Shown: positions 1-5,545, counted from the stretch's first letter. The stretch is DNA of 6,275 nt from Elusimicrobiota bacterium (GCA_028717525.1 JAQUNT010000150.1:1-6275), one strand, 5' to 3'. Notes: a model not told the origin generated them from the letters alone. Program-made: numbers and translations.

Positions 1-244
1 AGCCGCGCTGATGCAGGGGGTTCTTGGTCTTGTTCCACTGGTTGTAATCGCCGACGACGGTCACCTTCTGGGCGTTGGGGGCCCAGACCGCGAAGTAGAC
101 GCCCTTCTGCCCTTCGTGATCCAGGAGATGGGCCCCGAGCTTGTCGTAGATGCGGAAGTGCGAACCTTCGTTGTAGAGGTAGAGGTCCTGCTCGCTGAGC
201 AAGCTCGCCGCCGGGTGATGCATGCCTTTGTCCGTGGTGTTCAT
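1..244 (-). CDS. glgB: 1,4-alpha-glucan branching enzyme, N-terminal part (runs off left edge)
   Basis: GlgB introduces alpha-1,6 branches into glycogen by cutting an alpha-1,4 chain and transferring it (GH13 with an N-terminal CBM48 domain), in the cytoplasm. Only the first 81 codons are in the window. The visible part matches the start of the family: a short leader, then DLYLYNEGSHFRIYDKLGAH (residues 20-39), then the CBM48 strand GVYFAVWAPNA (48-58) and VTVVGDYNQW (61-70). The catalytic GH13 barrel lies outside the window. I chose the ATG at 244 rather than the in-frame ATG at 253. AAGGAG (254-259) abuts the 253 codon with no spacer but stands nine bases before the 244 codon. The 244 start also overlaps the malQ stop as ATGA, which points to translational coupling in a malQ-glgB operon. 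Confidence 0.93.
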   Translation of the reverse strand, partial: MNTTDKGMHHPAASLLSEQDLYLYNEGSHFRIYDKLGAHLLDHEGQKGVYFAVWAPNAQKVTVVGDYNQWNKTKNPLHQRG

Positions 245-1851
245 TTCGTCCATCTCCTTGGGCCCCGTCCATAGGCCCCGGTCATCAAAGCCAGACGCCC
301 CGCCACCTCGGCGGTCAGGGCTCCGGGCGTCAGGCGCCACTGCCAATTGTTCTCCATGGTCCCGGGCAGGTTCATGCGCGCCTCCGAGCCCAGGCCCAGC
401 AGGTCCTGGGCCAGCAGGATCGCGGTGTCCGCCGGGCTCTTCAGGGCCGCCCGGATCATGTCCCAGTGGATCTCCACGCCGCTGGACTCGAGGTAGCGCA
501 GGGCGTTCTCGCGCTCGATGCGCACCTGCTCCGCGGTCCGCGTGCCCGACTTGTCGCTGAGGTTGCGGAACCAGCCCACGACCGTGTCGTTGTCGTGCGT
601 GCCCGTATAGACCGCGCAGCGCCTGGGGAACCCGTGCGGCTGCTGCTTCTCGTTCCACTCCCAGAACGAGAACTGCAGGACCCGCATGCCCGGGAACTGG
701 AAGCGGTCGCGCAAGGCCTCCACCTCCTTGGTCAGCGTGCCCAGGTCCTCGGCGATGATCTCGATGCCTTCCTCGTCGCAGGCGTCGTCATCGTCTCCGG
801 ACGAGGGCGGCTCCGCGCGGGGGTCTCCGAAAGCGCGCAGCACCGTGCGGAAGAAGTCCTCGCCCGGGGCGAGGACCCAGCGGCCGCGCACCGCGTCCTT
901 GTCGCCGGCCGGGATCTCCCAATAGTTGTGAAAGCCGATGAAGTGGTCCAGGCGCACGGCGTCGAAGCGCGCCAGGGTCATGCGGAAGCGGGAGATCCAC
1001 CAGGAGTAGCCGTCCGCCTTCATGGCGTCCCAGCGGTAGATGGGGTTGCCCCAGAGCTGGCCCTTCTGGCTGAAGTAGTCGGGCGGCACCCCGGCCACCA
1101 CCGTGGGCCGGCCGTCCGGCCCGAGGCAGAAGAGCTCCGGGTGGGCCCAGACGTCGGCGCTGTCCGAGGCCACGAAGATGGGGATGTCCCCGATGAGGCC
1201 CAGCCCGATCTTGGCGCAGTAGCCCTTGAGCTCGGTCCACTGCCGGTGGAACAGGTACTGCAGGAACTGGTGGTAGCGGATGCGCGCACCGAGGTCTTGC
1301 CGGGCGCGCTCCAAGGCCGCCGGGTGCCGGCCGCGCAGGCCCGGCGCCCACTCGACCCAGGGCAGGCCTTGGTGGGTCTCCTTGGCCGCGCAGAAGAGGG
1401 CGTAGTCGTCGAGCCAAGCCTTCTGCTCCGCGCAGAAATCGCTGAAAGCCGCCTGGGCCGCGGGGTCGGTCCGGCCCTCGAACGCCGCGAAGGCCTTGGC
1501 GAAGCGCGACTCCTTGAAGCGCTCCGCCGAGCCGAAGTGGACGTGGTCCTTGGGCTGGCCCCGGACGGGCTTGAGGTCGGCCGGCTCGAGCAGGCCCTCC
1601 TGGCAGAGCTTGTCCAAGGAGAGCAGGAGGGGGTTGCCGGCGAAGGCCGAGGAGGAGAAGTACGGGGAATGCCCGTGGCCGGTGGGGCCGATGGGCAGCA
1701 TCTGCCACCAGGTCTGGCCGCAGGCGGCCAGGAAGTCCGCGAACTCGTAGGCCTCGTGGCCTAGGTCGCCGATGCCGTGCGGGCCGGGCAGAGAGGTGGG
1801 GTGCAGGAGCACGCCCGAGGAGCGCCGGTTCAGGGTGGGCTTATCGGTCAT
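241..1851 (-). CDS. malQ: 4-alpha-glucanotransferase (amylomaltase, GH77)
   Basis: MalQ moves alpha-1,4-glucan segments between maltodextrin chains, releasing glucose, and works in the cytoplasm in glycogen and maltose metabolism. At 536 residues the length is normal for the compact bacterial form. GH77 landmarks are all present: GVLLHPTSLPGPHGIGDLG near the N-terminus, SPYFSSSAFAGNP (62-74), GDIPIFVASDSADVW (221-235), and PPDYFSQKGQLWGNPIY (256-272) for the 250s loop. The nucleophile is in RLDHF (D302), the acid/base in IIAEDLG (E368) and the third carboxylate in GTHDND (D420). Just before the E368 strand is an acidic stretch rich in Asp/Glu (353-361) that I do not recall in typical family members. 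The ATG at 1851 has no clear Shine-Dalgarno; a possible extended -10 element lies 12 bases upstream, so the mRNA may be nearly leaderless. The stop overlaps the glgB ATG. Confidence 0.95.
   Translation of the reverse strand: MTDKPTLNRRSSGVLLHPTSLPGPHGIGDLGHEAYEFADFLAACGQTWWQMLPIGPTGHGHSPYFSSSAFAGNPLLLSLDKLCQEGLLEPADLKPVRGQPKDHVHFGSAERFKESRFAKAFAAFEGRTDPAAQAAFSDFCAEQKAWLDDYALFCAAKETHQGLPWVEWAPGLRGRHPAALERARQDLGARIRYHQFLQYLFHRQWTELKGYCAKIGLGLIGDIPIFVASDSADVWAHPELFCLGPDGRPTVVAGVPPDYFSQKGQLWGNPIYRWDAMKADGYSWWISRFRMTLARFDAVRLDHFIGFHNYWEIPAGDKDAVRGRWVLAPGEDFFRTVLRAFGDPRAEPPSSGDDDDACDEEGIEIIAEDLGTLTKEVEALRDRFQFPGMRVLQFSFWEWNEKQQPHGFPRRCAVYTGTHDNDTVVGWFRNLSDKSGTRTAEQVRIERENALRYLESSGVEIHWDMIRAALKSPADTAILLAQDLLGLGSEARMNLPGTMENNWQWRLTPGALTAEVAGRLALMTGAYGRGPRRWTK
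254..259 (-). promoter_or_regulatory. Shine-Dalgarno sequence deciding the glgB start
   Basis: On the minus strand AAGGAG lies inside the last codons of malQ. It is nine bases upstream of the ATG at 244 and directly adjacent to the in-frame ATG at 253. The spacing favours 244 as the glgB start. Confidence 0.7.
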
Positions 1852-1863
1852 TTGGTGCGGTTG

Positions 1864-1890
1864 ATTCTAGCAAATGGGGGCCTAGGCCAA
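1864..1890 (-). promoter_or_regulatory. Possible extended -10 promoter for malQ-glgB
   Basis: On the minus strand TGC-TAGAAT (1864-1872) matches the extended -10 pattern TGn-TATAAT with one mismatch in the hexamer. A weak -35 candidate, TTGGCC (1885-1890), lies at a short 15-base spacing. The -10 ends 12 bases before the malQ ATG, giving a leader of only about five bases, which agrees with the missing Shine-Dalgarno. Inference from sequence only. Confidence 0.3.
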
Positions 1891-1899
1891 CCCCCATTT
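1872..1899 (-). repeat. Perfect 9-bp inverted repeat (hairpin) spanning the rnhA stop codon
   Basis: On the minus strand AAATGGGGG (1891-1899) and CCCCCATTT (1872-1880) pair perfectly around a 10-base loop, TTGGCCTAGG, that contains the TAG stop of the RNase H gene. GGCCTAGGCC (1879-1888) is itself a palindrome that could form a competing fold. No U-tract follows (the next bases are GCTAGAATC), so it is a poor intrinsic terminator. It may slow or partly end transcription, protect the 3' end, or overlap the promoter proposed for malQ. Confidence 0.45.
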
Positions 1900-2580
1900 C
1901 TTGAGGGCCGCGGCCTCTTCTTCCGGGGAGCCGACCTTCTTGAACAGGGCGGGCTTGCCGTGCACGCGGGCCTGGCAGTCCGGCCAGGTGGCATGCCTCT
2001 CGAGCCTGCCGTCCAGGAGGCTCAGGTACCACCCCCCCGCCTTCTTGGCCCCGGCCGTCCGGCGGACGGGGTCGGGCAGGGGCTCGGGCCGGGGAGGGAA
2101 GAGGTCCACGGAGTAGCCCAGCAGCGGCCCGGCATAGAGCTCCACAGGCTTGCCTTTGGAGAAGGCGACGGCGATCTCGTCGCAGCGGGAGTTGGCCGGA
2201 TGGCCCTGGTGGCCGCGCACGTAGTTCCAGGAGACCTTCTCCCGCCTGCGGGATACCAGGCCGTCGAGCCCCTCCCACAGGTCGCGGTTCAGGATGCCCT
2301 CGCCGTCCGCGCGGGTCCAGCCCCGGCGCTTCCACATGGGCAGCCAGCGCGTGATCCCGGAGATGAGGTAGGTGGAGTCCGTGAAGATGCGCAACGGGTC
2401 CTTCGCGCCTTCCACCCGGCGCAGGGCCGCGATGGCGGCGGAAAGCTCCATGCGGTTGTTGGTGGTGCGGGGCTCGCCGCCGCCCAGCTCGAGCACGCGG
2501 CCCTCCGGGCTGAGCACGATGGCGCCCCAGCCCCCGGGGCCGGGATTGCCGGAGCAGGCCCCGTCCGTGTAGATGAGCAT
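1882..2580 (-). CDS. rnhA: Ribonuclease HI with C-terminal hybrid-binding-like domain
   Basis: RNase HI cuts the RNA strand of RNA:DNA hybrids, clearing R-loops and primers. Counting from the ATG at 2580, the catalytic set is complete: D6 in IYTDGACSGNPGPGG, E45 in NNRMEL, D68 in FTDST, H124 in RGHQGHP and D134 in CDE. The basic segment WLPMWKRRGW (79-88) is the usual substrate-handling region. After the catalytic core (to about 155) and a Pro-rich linker, residues 183-230 (WYLSLLDGR, HATWPDCQARVHG, FKKV, ending KKWG) resemble the viroplasmin/hybrid-binding domain normally found at the N-terminus of eukaryotic RNase H1. The frame is open to ATG codons at 2595 and 2622. I prefer 2580 because AAGG lies eight bases upstream, the family starts just before IYTDG, and the extra codons break the strong G/C third-base habit. 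It is 30 bases upstream of malQ. Confidence 0.93.
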   Translation of the reverse strand: MLIYTDGACSGNPGPGGWGAIVLSPEGRVLELGGGEPRTTNNRMELSAAIAALRRVEGAKDPLRIFTDSTYLISGITRWLPMWKRRGWTRADGEGILNRDLWEGLDGLVSRRREKVSWNYVRGHQGHPANSRCDEIAVAFSKGKPVELYAGPLLGYSVDLFPPRPEPLPDPVRRTAGAKKAGGWYLSLLDGRLERHATWPDCQARVHGKPALFKKVGSPEEEAAALKKWGLA

Positions 2581-2695
2581 CCCCCCCGCCTTCATCCCGG
2601 AGAGTATAGCGACTTCCGCCATCCCCCATCCAGGCCTGGCCCATCGCTGTCACGGAGCCCTCCCGAGGGGGATGCCCGGGCGGCGCGGATCCCGC

Positions 2696-4408
2696 TCAAG
2701 GCGGGCAGCCGACGAGGCCCGTGCTGGGGTCCGGGTCAAGGCACCTTTTGCGTCCTTCAGTGCGGTCCCTCGGCTCAGGGTCCGGATCAAGAATAGACGG
2801 AGGCGATGGAGGCGGAGACGACGGAGGAGGGGGTGCGTATTTCTGATTCAACCTGCGGGCCTCGTCGGACAGCCATTGCCAGGAAGGCATCTTGCTCTTG
2901 ACCAACATCGCCCTGTAAAGGTCATGGGCGCAGTCCGGCCCTCCATCCCACGGGCCGTAACTCCCGAACGGGAAGCACTTGGCGACCTCCTCAATATTCT
3001 CCGATGAGAGGGCCTCGGGTCTGTTGCAGGCCCGTTGCGTCAGGTCCGCCAACTGTCGAGCCATGTTGATCCGATATTTGCATTGGTACCGGATCCGCCC
3101 CTTGTACTGGATGTCCTCCAGAGATGGACTGGAATGGATTTGCCTCAGGATCTCGAATACCTCGCCTACGCAAGTCGATTCGAGGACCGCCGGCTCCAGG
3201 CCTGGGTAGTCCCCGATCGGAGCGGGAGATTCCCAATCGAAAGAATTCAAATCCGCAATGCCGAGGCGGTCGGGATCGTGGCAAGCCTTGTAGGCTATGC
3301 GGACCAGGGCTGACGCGCGGTCTCGGGCCGCTTGGCGCGCCTGGCTTTCCCGCTCCTCGCGGGCTAAGCGGTCGCTCTCCTCCTTCTGCCGGGCGGCTTT
3401 GCGTTCCGCGGCTTCTCGCTCGACCTGGGCTTCGAGTTCCAATGCCTCTTGCTTTATGCTCTCCAGCCTTTCGTTCAGGCTGGAATGCCCGGGGATGACC
3501 CCTGACACGCCTGGGAAGCGGCGACGGTCACCCACGTTGTAAGGGTCCAGTCCTTCCCATTTCTTCATCAGGGTCCACAAGGCCGCGTTCTTCCTGTAAA
3601 CCCACATCTGAAGATCCTGCTGCGCAATATCCTCTTTCGACAGGCCGAAGATCGTATCACGGACCTTCTTCGTTTCGTTGCGCAGGCGCACCTCATTGCC
3701 AGGTTCGTTCCAGAGCTCCTTATCCGGCGTCGTGAAGTCGCGGTAATGGCGGCCTTCGTGATCCAAAGTGTATGCGAGGCGTGCCACGTTTTTGAAAGCC
3801 TCTGGCCCGATGACGGTATGTCCGGAGGTGTCGGTTTCCCCCCATCTATTGTCCGGCATTCTCTCGGAAAATGTCAGCGTCCACTCCGCAGCCTCGCCAA
3901 TATGGCCGGGAACGCGGTTCGGGTCTGTGGTATTCGGCGGTCCGCTCAGGATCTTATCACCGGCGGCAAGCGAGGCGAGGCCAAAGGCGTCTATCGTTTC
4001 CGCAACGGCCTGCTCGCGGAGGTTATCCGCCTCCTGCATCTCAATTCTATGCGCTTGGACGACGGCCGCGTAATCCTCGACCTGGTCGGAAGCAAGGAGA
4101 CTGCGGATAGCTTCCCGGTGCTGCACTTCGAAGTTCTGCAGGGCCCGGAGATAGTTGCGCCGGCCCGTCTCATTGTCAGCATATGTATCCAGGGGAGGAA
4201 CCCGCCAATGGCCTTCGGAGTCACGGAGGCCGAACTGCATCTCGATTTTGACAAGCTTCTTTCGGTTGTCGCTGTTCTGCAACGCCCTCGCATCGTCGAG
4301 CATATTCTGTATGCGAATGATGACCTCCGGCTCAGGCTTTTTCTCCACCAGGGCAACGAGGGTCGCAGGCATCAGAACCAAAGCCGTGCATAGGCAAGCG
4401 GCTTTCAC
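2696..4408 (-). CDS. Exported HEGRH-motif protein, putative zinc metallopeptidase, with coiled coil and Pro-rich tail
   Basis: I recognise no named family for this 570-residue protein. It starts with GTG at 4408: GAGG (4416-4419) lies seven bases upstream, and the start overlaps the upstream gene's stop as GTGA. Residues 1-21 form a signal peptide (one Lys, then a hydrophobic run). Residues 22-150 look helical and charged. HEGRH (217-221) follows a hydrophobic helix-like stretch and fits HExxH, with H217 and H221 as metal ligands and E218 as base. GNEVRLRNE follows, so E239, or E235, could be the third ligand, as in gluzincins. Residues 308-368 are a Glu/Arg/Ala-rich coiled coil. All eight cysteines of the mature protein fall in residues 376-568, suggesting disulfides. 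The tail (525-570) has Pro/Ser runs and two LDPDP copies. Codon use is less G/C-biased (13 of the first 40 codons end in A/T) than in malQ (3 of 40). Peptidase activity is inferred; a structural role is possible. Confidence 0.8.
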   Translation of the reverse strand: MKAACLCTALVLMPATLVALVEKKPEPEVIIRIQNMLDDARALQNSDNRKKLVKIEMQFGLRDSEGHWRVPPLDTYADNETGRRNYLRALQNFEVQHREAIRSLLASDQVEDYAAVVQAHRIEMQEADNLREQAVAETIDAFGLASLAAGDKILSGPPNTTDPNRVPGHIGEAAEWTLTFSERMPDNRWGETDTSGHTVIGPEAFKNVARLAYTLDHEGRHYRDFTTPDKELWNEPGNEVRLRNETKKVRDTIFGLSKEDIAQQDLQMWVYRKNAALWTLMKKWEGLDPYNVGDRRRFPGVSGVIPGHSSLNERLESIKQEALELEAQVEREAAERKAARQKEESDRLAREERESQARQAARDRASALVRIAYKACHDPDRLGIADLNSFDWESPAPIGDYPGLEPAVLESTCVGEVFEILRQIHSSPSLEDIQYKGRIRYQCKYRINMARQLADLTQRACNRPEALSSENIEEVAKCFPFGSYGPWDGGPDCAHDLYRAMLVKSKMPSWQWLSDEARRLNQKYAPPPPSSPPPSPPSILDPDPEPRDRTEGRKRCLDPDPSTGLVGCPP

Positions 4409-5328
4409 GGCGCCACCTCAACTTCGACGACGTTGGACTCGACATAGAAACCCGGATCCTCCCGAGCCCACTTGTCTTCCAGTGCTCTGCGCTTCTTCCT
4501 CTGTTCCATCTGCTGCAGAGACATGTTCGCCCATTTCTCGCGGATTTCCTTCTGAATTGCCTCGGGTGGTTCGCTGCGGAAGAGATTCTTTCGCTTGTCT
4601 TGTATTTCCTCCTCGGCGGACAGCGGGGTCGGCCTGTGCGTCTCATCCATCACCGCCTTCATCCGGTAGATGCCAGGCTTACTAAAGAAATAGCACTCCA
4701 AGATTCGGTAACCCGGGTAGAGAACCTTAGGTTCGAGCGAGTAGTCATTGGCTCTGCCGCCCTCCGAAAGCTCGCCTTTGTACTGCTTCCATAGCTCGGC
4801 GTAGGACTCGCGCTCCGCAGGCGTGGCATTGGGCGGGATGCGGGCGTCCGCAGGGCCCATGACGTTGCGGCGCTGCATCTTTACCGGCGCTACGATGCTG
4901 GCCGTCGCCGCCATGGTCTGCCCGGGCTTGAGCGGCCAAGCCTTGGGATCTCCCTCGGCGTTCGCCCAGAACCGGAACTCCTTGTGCATGCCCCAAGCCG
5001 CCATGCAGTCAGGAGTCATGACCCGGCCGTCGGGCCTGCGGATCTCGAAGTAAGTCTCGTGACCCTTGACCCCATACACCGCCCGATAATCCGAATTATC
5101 ATCCAGCTTCGCCTGGTCGTACCAGAACGGGTCGAGAAATCGTCTCTTGTGCCCGACATTCTTCGCCTGGAGCAAGTACCACGGAGACTCGCCCACATGC
5201 CAGGTCCGTCGTGCCAACTGCAGGTTCAAAACAAATGGCTCTTTAGGCTCCGGCGGCTTCCTGCAACCGCTTGGCGAGACTATGGCGATGAGAAGGAATC
5301 CAAGCCAGAAGCACCTGCCGTTGTTCAT
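4405..5328 (-). CDS. Putative lipoprotein with Ig-like beta-sandwich features
   Basis: This 307-residue protein is unnamed as far as I can tell. Residues 1-21 are a lipoprotein-type signal peptide: an Arg, a hydrophobic core (7-17), then SPSGC with C22 as the probable lipidated cysteine. The -3 proline makes the lipobox imperfect. The mature part begins with a Pro-rich linker (RKPPEPKEP) and then strand-like segments: FVLNLQLARRTWHVGES (32-48), WPLKPGQTMAATASIVAP (131-148), RILECYFFSKPGIYRMKAVM (208-227) and a closing strand SNVVEVEV (298-305). This order, with GIYR followed by SNVV, resembles Ig-like or BsuPI-like beta-sandwich domains. A highly charged helical stretch (about 237-290) is inserted before the last strand. 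The start has GGGGAG (5332-5337) only three bases upstream, a tight spacing. It is the first gene of a coupled pair with the HEGRH protein, so the two may act together at the envelope. Confidence 0.8.
   Translation of the reverse strand: MNNGRCFWLGFLLIAIVSPSGCRKPPEPKEPFVLNLQLARRTWHVGESPWYLLQAKNVGHKRRFLDPFWYDQAKLDDNSDYRAVYGVKGHETYFEIRRPDGRVMTPDCMAAWGMHKEFRFWANAEGDPKAWPLKPGQTMAATASIVAPVKMQRRNVMGPADARIPPNATPAERESYAELWKQYKGELSEGGRANDYSLEPKVLYPGYRILECYFFSKPGIYRMKAVMDETHRPTPLSAEEEIQDKRKNLFRSEPPEAIQKEIREKWANMSLQQMEQRKKRRALEDKWAREDPGFYVESNVVEVEVAP
4416..4419 (-). promoter_or_regulatory. Shine-Dalgarno sequence supporting the GTG start at 4408
   Basis: GAGG on the minus strand lies inside the last codons of the lipoprotein gene, seven bases before the GTG. 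It supports this non-ATG start and reinitiation at the GTGA overlap. Confidence 0.65.
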
Positions 5329-5337
5329 TCTCTCCCC

Positions 5338-5375
5338 AAAAAAACCGCGGAAGCGCGATAAGAAATCACGCTTCC
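5338..5375 (-). terminator. Terminator-like hairpin in the leader of the lipoprotein gene
   Basis: In minus-strand RNA, 5365-5375 pairs with 5349-5359 as an 11-bp stem (GGAAGCGUGAU with AUCGCGCUUCC) around a UUCUU loop, with one G-U wobble. Four bases later comes a run of seven U (5338-5344) that runs directly into GGGGAG, the ribosome-binding site. In plus-strand RNA the wobble becomes a C-A mismatch and no U-run follows, so the structure favours minus-strand function. The position before the first gene fits an attenuator in the leader or a terminator of weak readthrough. The four-base gap between stem and U-run weakens the terminator reading. Confidence 0.5.
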
Positions 5376-5384
5376 CCTGGTCGC

Positions 5385-5403
5385 ACCTCGTTTGCGGCGA
5401 GGT
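5385..5403 (-). repeat. Small inverted repeat upstream of the terminator-like hairpin
   Basis: ACCTCG (5385-5390) and CGAGGT (5398-5403) are perfect complements around a seven-base loop. On the minus strand the loop reads CCGCAAA; its CCGC could pair with the GCGG between the downstream stem and the U-run. It could be a second element of the same leader, but six base pairs can arise by chance. Confidence 0.3.
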
Positions 5404-5545
5404 CGTGGATACCCCGGAGCCGATCCCCCGGGCTACAGAGTCGAAGATAGTCTACTCCAAAATCCAACAGGATTCATGGGGCCATGGACCCAGCCGGGGG
5501 TGGACCGTTTGACCTTGATGTAAAAAAACCGGAGAATATCCCTTG

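Larger units (their letters stand above)
5329..5545. other. Divergent intergenic region between the lipoprotein gene and terC
   Basis: These 217 bases hold the two inverted repeats listed separately and the ribosome-binding sites of both flanking genes: GGGGAG at 5332-5337 on the minus strand and GGAG at 5531-5534 on the plus strand. They also hold a ten-base direct repeat, AAAAAAACCG, at 5338-5347 and 5522-5531. I find no convincing sigma-70 promoter on either strand, no tRNA and no coding frame with family features. Promoters for both directions must lie here or be of a type I cannot see. Confidence 0.6.

Noticed and set aside
466..1764. Long plus-strand open frame of 432 codons opposite malQ, and other frames at 788-1708 and 1020-1289
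   Set aside because: They mirror the codon pattern of a clear GH77 enzyme in GC-rich DNA. The translations are low-complexity (Ala/Gly/Arg/Val rich) with no family features.
2623..2695. Possible terminator between the HEGRH gene and rnhA (CCCT/AGGG and GGGAT/ATCCC repeats)
   Set aside because: Stems are only four to five base pairs with no U-run on the minus strand; expected by chance in GC-rich sequence.
1777..2796. Plus-strand open frame of 339 codons opposite rnhA, and minus-strand frame 1841-2653
   Set aside because: Both are shifted or antisense readings of the RNase H gene, whose catalytic residues are complete in its own frame.
3746..4393. Plus-strand open frame of 215 codons opposite the HEGRH gene
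   Set aside because: The opposite strand has a signal peptide, Shine-Dalgarno and coupled start. This frame shows no recognisable domain, and no ribosome site was evident.
4385..4408. Cysteines 5 and 7 of the HEGRH protein as a lipobox
   Set aside because: They lie too early, before the hydrophobic core, and lack a lipobox context. A normal signal peptide is more likely.
5390..5480. tRNA-like stretch with CTTCGACTC on the minus strand
   Set aside because: The bases around the supposed T-loop do not pair into a T-stem, and no acceptor stem or anticodon arm can be drawn.
5147..5512. Plus-strand open frame crossing the lipoprotein start and the intergenic region
   Set aside because: Mostly antisense to the lipoprotein gene. 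The intergenic part matches no known family and includes the hairpin.
5509..5537. Possible terC promoter TTGACC, 17 bases, GAGAAT
   Set aside because: The -10 matches only four of six and overlaps the GGAG ribosome site, so the transcript would lack it. Too weak to list as a feature.
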